Source: Eggerthellaceae bacterium (GTDB taxonomy: Bacteria; Actinomycetota; Coriobacteriia; Coriobacteriales; Eggerthellaceae). Taken from it: DNA of 9,046 bases. Below, in pieces: positions 1 through 6,532 of the stretch. A program made the translations under genes and the position numbers. The DNA lies in contig CAAEEV010000034.1 in the NCBI GenBank assembly GCA_900754955.1, positions 1 to 9,046 on the forward strand, written 5' to 3'. The first letter of the stretch is position 1. Every line of letters starts with the position of its first letter. The notes beneath the pieces are model-generated. The model had not been told where the DNA came from and did no database searches. It was given only the letters and a program-made list of their open reading frames with translations.

Positions 1-470
1 CGGTGATCGAAAACGTCATGCTGCCGCTGTCCTACACCAATGTGCCGCGTAGCCAGCGCGAGATGCGCGCCGTGCACGCGCTGCAGGCTGTCACGCTGCC
101 CGTCGACCACTGGGACCACCGCATTTCCGAGCTCTCGGGCGGCCAGATGCAGCGCGTCGCAATCGCGCGCGCCCTCGTCAATGACCCGCCCATCATTCTG
201 GCCGACGAGCCGACGGGAAACCTGGACTCCGCTACCGGAGCGCTTGTGATGGAAACCTTCCATAAGCTCCAGAAGCGCGGCAAAACCATCGTGCTTATCA
301 CACACGACCCCGGCATCGCCGCCGAGGCCGACCGTGCCGTGACCATCCGCGACGGTCGCATTCACGATGGCGCGTATATTCCACATGCACCGCGGACCCT
401 GCGCAGCGCCGTGGATAGCCTGCCCAGGATTTCCGCCTCCGCCAACCCGCCGAAAGGAGAGATGGCATGA
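1..470 (+). CDS. ABC transporter ATP-binding protein, MacB/LolD type (5' end outside window)
   Basis: This is the ATP-hydrolysing subunit of a MacB/LolD-type ABC transporter, acting on the cytoplasmic face of the membrane. The reading frame is open from the first base, and the GTG at position 3 is almost certainly an internal valine. About 155 residues are present. Visible motifs, numbered from that valine, are the ABC signature [15 protein letters not shown] (44-58), Walker B with catalytic glutamate [13 protein letters not shown] (64-76), and the H-loop His101 in LITHD. Walker A and the Q-loop would lie in the missing N-terminal part. After the ATPase core there is a tail of about 30 residues rich in Pro, Arg and Ala that looks unstructured. 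The stop overlaps the next gene's ATG by 4 bases (ATGA), so the two are co-translated and probably form one transporter. The substrate cannot be told from sequence; the family exports peptides, antibiotics or lipoproteins. Confidence 0.93.
   Translation, partial: VIENVMLPLSYTNVPRSQREMRAVHALQAVTLPVDHWDHRISELSGGQMQRVAIARALVNDPPIILADEPTGNLDSATGALVMETFHKLQKRGKTIVLITHDPGIAAEADRAVTIRDGRIHDGAYIPHAPRTLRSAVDSLPRISASANPPKGEMA
454..460 (+). promoter_or_regulatory. Ribosome binding site of the MacB-like permease
   Basis: AAGGAGA lies 6 bases before the ATG at 467, inside the last codons of the upstream ATPase gene. It supports that ATG as the true start and fits translational coupling of the two subunits. 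Confidence 0.75.
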
Positions 471-1681
471 GCGCCCGCGATCTCATCCAGGAAGCCCTTC
501 ACTCGCTCGAAGCCAACAAGGGGCGCAGCCTGCTCACCATCCTGGGCATTGTCATCGGCATCGCCTCGGTTATCGCCATGACTTCGCTCATCGGCGGCAT
601 CCAAAACAGCCTGGTCAACAGTCTGGGCCTCAATGCGGCACGCATGGTGCAAATCTATTCGTCGCAAGAACTCACCGAGTCCGACATCGAGAAGCTTCAA
701 AAACTGGTGCCGCAGATAGAGCAGATCGGCATTGTCGACAGCGCGTATACCGAGTACAAGACCGGCGATAAAAGCTATACCGTCATGGCACAGGGTGTCG
801 ATAGCGACATGCTCGACGCCGTGGGGGCCAGCAAGCTCGTTGCGGGGCGCACCTATTCCCAGGCCGAGTCCCAATCAGGCTCGCGCGTGGCGCTCATCAG
901 CCGCGGCGGCGCCGATCAGCTTTACGGCAACGAACAGGATGCGCTGGGGAAAACCATCAAGGTGTCCAACGGCGAGGTGCAGATTGTAGGTGTGATTGAT
1001 GGCGGCAACGACTCCATGGGCTCGCTCACGCTGTATATGCCGCGCGAAACCATCTCAGGCCTGTTTGGCGACGAAAATCCTTCATTCCCCAGCGTGACGG
1101 CTCTTGCCGCCGAGGGCACAGACATGGACGAGCTTTGTAAGACCATCGAGTCCAAGGTGCGCGCAATGAAGGGCATCGCGGAGGATGATGAGTACGACAG
1201 TGTATCGGCGACCTCCATGAAAAGCGCCATCGATGCACTCAACTCCTTTATGGGCGCGTTCTCGCTCATCATGGGCGCTGTCGCCAGCATCTCGCTGCTT
1301 GTCGGCGGTATCGGCATTATGAATATGATGCTCACCAACGTGACTGAGCGCATCCGTGAGATCGGCATTCGCCGTGCCCTGGGCGCCAGTCGTCGCGATA
1401 TCACCGCGCAGTTTTTGGCCGAGTCCTCGGCGCTGTGCGTCACCGGCGGACTGTTGGGTGTCCTGATTGGCTATCTGCTGGCATGGGGACTCACGTTCTT
1501 TGCCGCAAGCTCGGGCATCATGAGCGAGTTTGGAGCCACCGGGACGATCACGCCAAGCTTCTCCATTACGACAGTGTTGAACGCGTTTGCCGTCTCCGTC
1601 GGCATCGGCGTAATCTTTGGCTTCTATCCCGCTCGCCGCGCGGCAAAGCTCGACCCGGTGGAGTGCCTACGCTACCAGTAA
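467..1681 (+). CDS. MacB-type ABC transporter permease
   Basis: This 404-residue membrane subunit pairs with the ATPase just upstream. The layout is the standard MacB/FtsX-permease one. There is one N-terminal membrane helix (about residues 21-44, starting SLLTILGIVIGIAS) and an extracytoplasmic MacB core domain (about 45-255). The C-terminal FtsX domain has three helices (about 262-290, 318-348 and 366-388). Between the first two FtsX helices is the conserved coupling segment ERIREIGIRRALGASRRDI (294-312), and the protein ends with the typical YPARRAAKLDPVECLRY. Length is normal for Gram-positive members, which move the substrate with a mechanotransmission cycle rather than through a channel. 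The ATG overlaps the ATPase stop and has a good ribosome binding site. It converges on the cobalamin operon, so a shared function is not implied. The substrate is unknown; no accessory HlyD-like gene is visible in the window. Confidence 0.93.
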   Translation: MSARDLIQEALHSLEANKGRSLLTILGIVIGIASVIAMTSLIGGIQNSLVNSLGLNAARMVQIYSSQELTESDIEKLQKLVPQIEQIGIVDSAYTEYKTGDKSYTVMAQGVDSDMLDAVGASKLVAGRTYSQAESQSGSRVALISRGGADQLYGNEQDALGKTIKVSNGEVQIVGVIDGGNDSMGSLTLYMPRETISGLFGDENPSFPSVTALAAEGTDMDELCKTIESKVRAMKGIAEDDEYDSVSATSMKSAIDALNSFMGAFSLIMGAVASISLLVGGIGIMNMMLTNVTERIREIGIRRALGASRRDITAQFLAESSALCVTGGLLGVLIGYLLAWGLTFFAASSGIMSEFGATGTITPSFSITTVLNAFAVSVGIGVIFGFYPARRAAKLDPVECLRYQ

Positions 1682-1695
1682 GCCACCAGCAACAA

Positions 1696-1760
1696 GTTGC
1701 GGTGAATTGGGGACTGAATATGCTATCTAGCAGCAAAAACAGACACTATTTCACCGCAAC
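1696..1760. repeat. 65-base imperfect palindrome, possible small intergenic repeat
   Basis: The two ends are exact inverted copies of 11 bases (GTTGCGGTGAA at 1696-1706, TTCACCGCAAC at 1750-1760). Folding the arms inward, 22 of 29 positions pair. The centre holds a separate perfect short palindrome, TGCTA-TC-TAGCA (1721-1732). It is AT-richer than both neighbours (28 of 60 bases are G or C in 1681-1740). It begins 14 bases after the permease stop. It could be a REP- or MITE-like intergenic element or a two-way transcript-end hairpin. No T-run follows either arm, which weakens a classical terminator. Whether it is repeated elsewhere in the genome cannot be judged from one copy. Confidence 0.6.
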
Positions 1761-1771
1761 TCATTGAAGGG

Positions 1772-1870
1772 CTGTTTACGCCAGTTCCGGGCGTCGTCCT
1801 CGAGCTATTGGTGGATGACGGGCTTGTACGGGTCGAGCTTGCTCGGGGCGCTCCTCCTCGCGGGCGGGAT
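1772..1870 (-). pseudogene. istA: Remnant of an IS21-family IstA transposase
   Basis: Read on the minus strand, bases 1861 down to 1772 translate as ARRSAP, then SKLDPYKPVIHQ, an in-frame TAG at 1805-1807, then LEDDARNWRKQ. I recognise this as the short segment just after the N-terminal DNA-binding part of IS21-type IstA proteins, where the family commonly reads like SKLDPYKPxIDxWLEEDRxxxRKQRHTA. The stop sits where tryptophan (TGG) is expected, so one base change explains it. The resemblance ends abruptly after RKQ at 1772, next to the palindrome, and upstream it fades within about 10 residues. A complete IstA is around 400-500 residues, so only a small percentage remains, and no istB is present. 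It cannot make a working transposase. The call depends on memory of the family; a protein search of the frame would settle it. Confidence 0.72.
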
Positions 1871-1876
1871 GGCGCG

Positions 1877-1895
1877 TAGGCGCGGCGAGCGCCTA
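1877..1895 (-). terminator. GC-rich hairpin over the cobK stop codon, possible transcript end
   Basis: On the minus strand TAGGCGC and GCGCCTA form a perfect 7-base-pair stem around a 5-base loop (TCGCC). The first three bases of the stem are the TAG stop of cobK. It is the only neat hairpin I found at the operon's 3' end, but no U-run follows, so it is not a standard intrinsic terminator. It could instead protect the 3' end, or be chance in GC-rich DNA. Confidence 0.3.
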
Positions 1896-2666
1896 GCGCG
1901 CGAACTCCCGTAAGAGCGCGTCTTCCACTTCCCGAAGCGAAAGGGCCCCGCTTCCCTCGGCGGGACGGGTGACCACGATGCAGCGCGCTCCCACGTCGCG
2001 CGCGGCGGCGAGCTTCTCGGCCGTGCCGCCTACGGTTCCCGAGTCCTTGGTCACAAGCCACTGGGCGCCCACCTGCCGAAGCATCGCCTCGTTGAGCTCG
2101 CGGGTGAAGGGCCCCTGCATGCCGATGACGTGCGACGGCGAAAACCCCGCGTCGATGCACTTCGTTATAGCACCGGGCAGCGGGAGCACACGCACGAAGA
2201 AGCGCTCCGCGAAATCGGCGACGCGCGTGTAGGGAGCAAGCTCCTTGCTCCCCGTCGTGAGAAGCGCGCGACCCGGGTTCTCGGAGAGAAAGCGCGCCGC
2301 GCAGGCGATCGACGCGACCGACACGACGCCTTTGGGCAGCGACTCGGCCGGGCGCGCAAGGCGCAGGCATCGTGCACCCACGGCGAGCGAAGCGGCCCGG
2401 ATGTTGCCGCTTGCGAGCGTAGCGAAGGGGTGCGTGGCGTCGACAACGATGCACGCGCCGGAAAGCTCGCGCTCCATGTCGGCATCGTCGAGCCTGCCCG
2501 CATGCACCTCGATGCCCGGAAGCTCGCCCAAAAGCTCGCCTCCGTACTCGGTTGCCGCGTAGGCACGGGCGGGGATTCCCGCCCCGCTCGCCCATTCGCA
2601 CAGAAGGCGGCCCTCGGTGGTGCCGGCGAAGATGCGCAGCGCCGGCGCGGATGCGGGCGCCGTCAC
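1893..2666 (-). CDS. cobK: Precorrin-6A / cobalt-precorrin-6A reductase
   Basis: This 257-residue protein reduces the macrocycle of (cobalt-)precorrin-6A with a nicotinamide cofactor, before the decarboxylation and methyl-shift steps. Family signatures are clear: the N-terminal nucleotide-binding IFAGTTEGR (12-20), VVDATHPFA (74-82), LLTTGSKEL (135-143), IGMQGPF (181-187) and LVTKDSGTVGGTAEK (204-218). Length is normal for CobK/CbiJ. I chose the GTG at 2664-2666 because it forms a GTGA overlap with the cbiC stop and leaves only about ten residues before the conserved Gly-rich loop; a much longer open frame upstream encodes nothing CobK-like. It is the last gene of the operon; a hairpin covers its stop codon. 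CobK (aerobic) and CbiJ (anaerobic) cannot be separated on sequence alone; the name cbiJ is equally valid if the host uses the early-cobalt route. Confidence 0.93.
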   Translation of the reverse strand: MTAPASAPALRIFAGTTEGRLLCEWASGAGIPARAYAATEYGGELLGELPGIEVHAGRLDDADMERELSGACIVVDATHPFATLASGNIRAASLAVGARCLRLARPAESLPKGVVSVASIACAARFLSENPGRALLTTGSKELAPYTRVADFAERFFVRVLPLPGAITKCIDAGFSPSHVIGMQGPFTRELNEAMLRQVGAQWLVTKDSGTVGGTAEKLAAARDVGARCIVVTRPAEGSGALSLREVEDALLREFAR

Positions 2667-3304
2667 TTCGGGCCGCCTGGGCGCGTGATCTGGTAGAGCA
2701 GCGCGTTCATAATGGCAGCCGCCACGGTCGAGCCGCCCTTGCGACCCCTCGCAACGATGGCCGGCACGCGTCGCGCGAGTAGCTCCTCTTTCGCCTCGAC
2801 CACGTTCACAAACCCAACCGGCACCCCAACGACGAGCGCGGGCGCGATCTTCCCCGCGTCCATGAGCTCGGCGAGGCGCAGAAGTGCTGTGGGAGCGTTG
2901 CCGACGGCCACGATGAGCGGACCCTCGATGCCGCAAGCTTTGTCCATGCTCGCAACGGCGCGAGTCATGCCCGCGGCGCGCGCCGTTGCGGCGACATCAG
3001 GGTCGGCCATATAGCACACGGCCTGGCAGCCGATCTTCGCGAGCGCGGGCTTGCTTATGCCTGCGAGCGCCATGTTCGTGTCGGTGAGCACCGTGGCCCC
3101 TGCGCGCAGTGCGTCGAGCGCACAGTGCGCGGCGTCATGGGTGAACACGAGGGAATCGGCGTACGAGAAGTCAGCAGTGGTGTGGATGACGCGCTTCACG
3201 ACGGGCTCTTCGAGCGGCGGGAACGTGCGGCCGCCGAGCTCTTCGGTGATGATCTCGAAGCTGCGCCGCTCGATGTCGCCGGGCGCCATCTCCTTGGAAT
3301 CCAT
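2663..3304 (-). CDS. cbiC: Precorrin-8X / cobalt-precorrin-8 methylmutase
   Basis: This 213-residue enzyme moves the C-11 methyl group to C-12, giving hydrogenobyrinate or cobyrinate. The catalytic histidine is expected in the motif VIHTTADF, here His41, matching the single active-site histidine known near position 43 in CobH. Other family segments are DTNMALAGI (94-102), the central GNAPTALLRL (158-167), GVPVGFVNVVEAKE (179-192) and the C-terminal RGRKGGSTVAAAIMNALL. The length is typical (about 210). The ATG follows the cobO TAG with no gap, and two Shine-Dalgarno-like stretches precede it (AAGGAG 11 bases and GGAG 6 bases upstream). The 3' end overlaps the cobK GTG by 4 bases. Also known as cobH in the aerobic pathway. 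Confidence 0.95.
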   Translation of the reverse strand: MDSKEMAPGDIERRSFEIITEELGGRTFPPLEEPVVKRVIHTTADFSYADSLVFTHDAAHCALDALRAGATVLTDTNMALAGISKPALAKIGCQAVCYMADPDVAATARAAGMTRAVASMDKACGIEGPLIVAVGNAPTALLRLAELMDAGKIAPALVVGVPVGFVNVVEAKEELLARRVPAIVARGRKGGSTVAAAIMNALLYQITRPGGPK

Positions 3305-3820
3305 CTAGTACTCCACTCCTTCCCTTGCACATATCCCCTGCTCGTAGGGGTGTTTCTCGCACCGCATCTCGGTTATGTAGTCGGCCTTCTCCACGATCTT
3401 GCGGGAAGGCGCGCGCCCGGTGAGCGCTACTTCGACGCCGCGCGCGGACATATCGAGCGCGCGGTCCACGAGCGCCTCGTCAACAAGCCCCTTCGAAAGC
3501 GCGTCGAGCGCCTCATCGAGCACGAGCAGTCCCTCTTGCGCGCCCTCGAGCTCGGCAAGCGCGGAAGCGAGGTTCCCATCGTGCAGCTCGCACGTCGCGG
3601 CAAGTTCTTCCGACGTCATCGACCAGGTAAACTTGTCCGACACCTTCCCCGCGAACACGGGCACGCCGAAATGCTCGGCGAGCAGGCGCGCCTCCCCGCT
3701 TTCGCCGTCTTTCAGGAACTGCACGACGACGACGCGGCGGCCTGCGGCGAGCATGCGAAGGGCGAGGCCCATCGCCGCCGTGGTCTTGCCTTTGCCGTCG
3801 CCATGATACACGTGGATCAT
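3305..3820 (-). CDS. cobO: Corrinoid adenosyltransferase, CobA/CobO/BtuR type
   Basis: This 171-residue enzyme transfers the 5'-deoxyadenosyl group of ATP to reduced cobalt, making the adenosylated corrinoid used by CobQ. The P-loop of this family is near the start: YHGDGKGKTTAAMGLALRM (5-23), followed by VVVVQFLKDG (30-39), the conserved FTWSM (64-68), LLVLDEALDAL (98-108) and VALTGRAPS (131-139). The fold is the RecA-like CobA type, not the PduO or EutT types. The ATG at 3818-3820 overlaps the cobQ stop (ATGA) and has GGAGG ending 4 bases before it, a rather short but plausible spacing. A longer open frame exists upstream but is only the shadow of cobQ. Length is at the short end of the family, without the N-terminal extension seen in some proteobacterial CobO. 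Confidence 0.95.
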   Translation of the reverse strand: MIHVYHGDGKGKTTAAMGLALRMLAAGRRVVVVQFLKDGESGEARLLAEHFGVPVFAGKVSDKFTWSMTSEELAATCELHDGNLASALAELEGAQEGLLVLDEALDALSKGLVDEALVDRALDMSARGVEVALTGRAPSRKIVEKADYITEMRCEKHPYEQGICAREGVEY

Positions 3821-5316
3821 ACGCCCTCCTCGATACTGCGGTAGACATACTCCATGTCGAGCGCCCCGCGCACGACGTCGGCCAGGCGGTCGAACTCGCG
3901 CGCACGGTGATCGGCCGCGGACGCCGCGCCCGCAGCACCCACGACGCTCTCGGGCAGGCCGCGCATGCGCGCAAGCGAGCGAGCGAGGGCGAGCGCCACC
4001 CCCGGTTCGTCGAACAGGCCGTGGAGATAGGTTCCGAACACGTTTCCGCAGGCCGCGCCTTCTGGTTTGCCGCCAATCGTGCCCGCAGGAGCGCAGGAGA
4101 CGGTCGTTTCGCCGTCGTGAATCTCGTACCCGCGCGCCGTCATGCCGTTCCACGCCGAGAACGCGCCTTGGGCGCCCGTGATGCGCAGCTCCGACTGGGC
4201 GAGGCGCTTTTCCTCCTTGAACACCGTACTTGCAGGGATGAGCCCGAGCCCGCGCGCGGTACCAGCGCCTTCCCTGCCGTGCGGGTCGGAAAGCTCGTCT
4301 CCCAAAAGCTGGTAGCCTCCGCATATGCCGAGCACCGGCGTGCCCGCGCCCGAAAGCGCGCGTACACAGGCCCCGATGCCGCTAGCCGCAAGCCAGCGTG
4401 CGTCGTCGAGCGTGGTCTTCGAGCCTGGGAGCACCACCAGGTCGGGTCGGCCCAGATCGGTCGTCGAGGAAACATAGCGCACGCCCACGCCGGGCACGCG
4501 CGAAAGCGGGTCGAAGTCGGTGAAGTTCGACAGATGCGGAAGGCGCACGACGGCGACGTCGATGACGCCGCGCGCCTCGCGGGCAGATAGGCGCGGCGCG
4601 AGCGAGTCCTCGTCGTCCAGGTCGAGCGTAAGATACGGCACGACCCCCACGACGGGAACCCCGCACATCTTTTCGAGCGGGGCCAAACCCGGGCGCAGGA
4701 TTTCCACATCGCCGCGGAACTTGTTCACCACAAGCCCCCGCAAAAGCGCACGGTTCTCGGGTGCAAAGAGCGCGACCGTGCCGTAGAGCTGGGCAAACAC
4801 CCCGCCTGGGTCGATGTCGCCCGCGAGCAGCACGGGGGAGGACACGGCGCGCGCGAGCCCCATGTTGACGATGTCGTTTTCGGCAAGGTTGATTTCGACG
4901 GGGCTGCCGGCGCCCTCGATGACGATGACGTCGTTTTCCTCCGCGAGCGAATCGAACGCCTCCAAAATCTGCGGCATGAGCGCCTTCTTTCGCGCGAAGT
5001 AGTCCCTCGCAGCGAAGGCTCCCTGCACCTTGCCGGCCACGATGAGCTGGCTTCGGTGGTCGCTTTCGGGCTTGAGCAGGATGGGGTTCATGCGCACGTC
5101 GGGCGCGATGCCGCACGCCTCGGCCTGCATGATCTGGGCGCGCCCCATCTCGAGCCCGTCGACCGTAACACCGCTGTTGAGTGCCATGTTCTGGCTCTTG
5201 AAGGGAGTCACGCGCAGGCCGTCCTGCGAAAGTACGCGGCACAGCCCCGCCGCAAGCAGGCTCTTCCCCGCGTTCGACATGGTGCCCTGGATCATGATGG
5301 GCTTCGCCCTACCCAC
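3817..5316 (-). CDS. cobQ: Adenosylcobyric acid synthase (glutamine-hydrolysing)
   Basis: This 499-residue amidotransferase uses ATP and glutamine to amidate side chains b, d, e and g of adenosylcobyrinic acid a,c-diamide. The N-terminal half is the dethiobiotin-synthetase-like ATPase domain, with P-loop GTMSNAGKS (11-19), KSQNMALNSG (40-49), VIEGAGSPVEINL (132-144) and LLAGDIDPGGVFAQLYGT (163-180). The C-terminal half is a class I glutaminase with the nucleophile Cys332 in GICGGYQLLG and His432 in YLHGLFD. The GTG start at 5314-5316 has a perfect AAGGAGGT 8 bases upstream and gives the usual short N-terminus (xGRAKPIMIQGTMSNAGKS); an ATG 138 bases further upstream lies deep in cobD and encodes an unrelated tail. 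It overlaps cobD by 8 bases and cobO by 4. Also called cbiP. Confidence 0.96.
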   Translation of the reverse strand: MGRAKPIMIQGTMSNAGKSLLAAGLCRVLSQDGLRVTPFKSQNMALNSGVTVDGLEMGRAQIMQAEACGIAPDVRMNPILLKPESDHRSQLIVAGKVQGAFAARDYFARKKALMPQILEAFDSLAEENDVIVIEGAGSPVEINLAENDIVNMGLARAVSSPVLLAGDIDPGGVFAQLYGTVALFAPENRALLRGLVVNKFRGDVEILRPGLAPLEKMCGVPVVGVVPYLTLDLDDEDSLAPRLSAREARGVIDVAVVRLPHLSNFTDFDPLSRVPGVGVRYVSSTTDLGRPDLVVLPGSKTTLDDARWLAASGIGACVRALSGAGTPVLGICGGYQLLGDELSDPHGREGAGTARGLGLIPASTVFKEEKRLAQSELRITGAQGAFSAWNGMTARGYEIHDGETTVSCAPAGTIGGKPEGAACGNVFGTYLHGLFDEPGVALALARSLARMRGLPESVVGAAGAASAADHRAREFDRLADVVRGALDMEYVYRSIEEGV

Positions 5317-6532
5317 GGGTATCGACCTCCTTCGCCGAGCCTCGGCCATCCGCGCCCGCCATAGCGCCGCTGCAAGAAGCGCCGCCCCGTTCGTCGGGTT
5401 CGCCTTCGCCCGATGCGCCTTCCGCCCGAAGCACGCGGCTGAACGCCATCGCAAGCCGGGCGTTCTCCTTGCGCGTGCGCACCGCGACGCGGCACCAGAA
5501 ACGGGACAGCACCGAAAACGAGTCGCACGTGCGGACCAAAACCCCCTGTTTATACAGGCGCTCGGGGATGTCTTTCGCCGGCGTGCGGACTAAAAGGAAG
5601 TTCGCATCCGACGGCACGACGGAAAGCCCGAGCGAGGAGAGCTCGTGGGAAAGCCACGCTCGCTCTCCCGCCAATACATCGCGCGTGCGTGAGACGTATT
5701 CGACGTCTTCCAGGGCGGCGATACCCGCGGCCTCCGCGACCGAGGAGACGGGCCACGCCTGCCCCGCCCGGCGAATCCCCTCGATGAGTTGGGCGTTTCC
5801 GCTGATCAGATATCCCAACCGCAACCCCGCCATTCCGTAGAGCTTGGTGAACGCGGAGAGCACGGCCACATGGCGCGAACACGCGGCGCGTGCGGCCACG
5901 CTCCTTTCGCGGGCGTCGGGCGCAAATCCGAGGAAGCACTCGTCCACGACGAGCAGTGCGCCCACCTGCTCGCAGCGGCAAGCCGCGGCATCGATCACGC
6001 TGGGGTCGACGAGGCGCCCCGTCGGGTTGTTCGGATTGCAGAGGTACGCCACGTCTCCCGGCCCCTCGATCGCGCGGGCGAAGGAGGCGGGCACGTCGAA
6101 GTCGTCCGCTTCGGAGAGCGGGAACTCCTGCACGCATGCGCCGTAGAACGATGCCGCCTCCGCATATTCAGAGAACGTCGGCGCGCACACGACGATGCGT
6201 TTCGGGCGCACCGCCGCGGCGAGCCGCCAGATGATGTCGGACGCGCCCGCGCCGCAGACGATAGTATCTTCGGGAATGCCCTGGGCGCGCGCTAGGGCGC
6301 GAACGAGGGCGAGGCTTTCCCTATCGGGGTAGGCGTCGATTCGAGAAAGCGCCTTGCAAGCTGCGGCGACGGCGCGCGGCGAGGGGCCTGCCGGATTCAC
6401 GTTCACCGAGAAGTCGATGAGGTCGGAGGCGCCCCCTTCGCAAGCGATGCCGAGCGATTGCGAGCTGCCCCCATGCGTACGGGCGCGCAGGATTCCCCCG
6501 GCAGCCCGGGGCGCGGCGTGGTCTTCCCTCAT
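5309..6532 (-). CDS. cobD: L-threonine-O-3-phosphate decarboxylase (PLP-dependent)
   Basis: This 407-residue protein is of the fold-type I aminotransferase class. It decarboxylates threonine phosphate to (R)-1-amino-2-propanol phosphate, the linker that CbiB attaches. Signatures seen are the N-terminal HGG (20-22) and IDFSVNVNPAGP (39-50), CNPNNPTGRLVDP (165-177), Asp197 in VVDECFLGF, the PLP-binding lysine Lys230 in SAFTKLYGMAGLRLGYL, and the C-terminal arginine region VRTRKEN (351-357). The catalytic part ends near residue 370. The remaining 37 residues or so are a Gly/Ala/Ser-rich tail with no recognisable fold, and the DNA of the tail's end carries the cobQ ribosome binding site. The ATG at 6530-6532 overlaps the cbiB stop (ATGA). 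Histidinol-phosphate aminotransferase is a relative, but the HGG start and the neighbours favour CobD. In aerobic nomenclature the same gene is cobC. Confidence 0.92.
   Translation of the reverse strand: MREDHAAPRAAGGILRARTHGGSSQSLGIACEGGASDLIDFSVNVNPAGPSPRAVAAACKALSRIDAYPDRESLALVRALARAQGIPEDTIVCGAGASDIIWRLAAAVRPKRIVVCAPTFSEYAEAASFYGACVQEFPLSEADDFDVPASFARAIEGPGDVAYLCNPNNPTGRLVDPSVIDAAACRCEQVGALLVVDECFLGFAPDARERSVAARAACSRHVAVLSAFTKLYGMAGLRLGYLISGNAQLIEGIRRAGQAWPVSSVAEAAGIAALEDVEYVSRTRDVLAGERAWLSHELSSLGLSVVPSDANFLLVRTPAKDIPERLYKQGVLVRTCDSFSVLSRFWCRVAVRTRKENARLAMAFSRVLRAEGASGEGEPDERGGASCSGAMAGADGRGSAKEVDTRG
5325..5332 (-). promoter_or_regulatory. Perfect Shine-Dalgarno site that fixes the cobQ GTG start
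   Basis: On the minus strand AAGGAGGT sits 8 bases before the GTG at 5316, inside the last codons of cobD (Lys-Glu-Val). It is the strongest ribosome binding site in the operon and decides the cobQ start over upstream in-frame candidates. Confidence 0.85.

Noticed and set aside
1697..1724. TTGCGG and TATGCT spaced 16 bases apart, resembling a plus-strand promoter
   Set aside because: Both boxes are weak matches and belong to the palindrome arms, and they would drive transcription into the 3' end of the convergent cob operon with no gene to express.
1805..1880. Short plus-strand reading stretch in the gap ending at the TAG at 1877
   Set aside because: It lacks a start codon with a ribosome binding site, and the opposite strand explains the bases better as an IstA relic.
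2050..2070. GCCACTGGGCGCC on the plus strand, resembling the GCCACTG box of B12 riboswitches
   Set aside because: It lies inside cobK on the antisense strand and encodes the conserved AQWLVTK region. No other riboswitch elements surround it, and no plus-strand gene follows.
2667..2936. Upstream extension of the cobK frame by 90 codons
   Set aside because: The extension overlaps cbiC and translates to Arg/Gly-rich sequence unlike any CobK. The GTG with GTGA overlap gives the normal length.
2130..4590. Long plus-strand open frames (for example 2130-2696, 3125-3844 and 3907-4590) opposite the cob genes
   Set aside because: They are antisense shadows, common in DNA of about 70% GC. Their translations are rich in Arg, Ala and His with no recognisable domains, and they lie opposite well-supported enzymes.
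5317..5454. Upstream ATG start for cobQ adding 46 residues
   Set aside because: The added sequence is basic, low-complexity shadow of cobD. The GTG at 5316 has a perfect ribosome binding site and gives the family's usual N-terminus.
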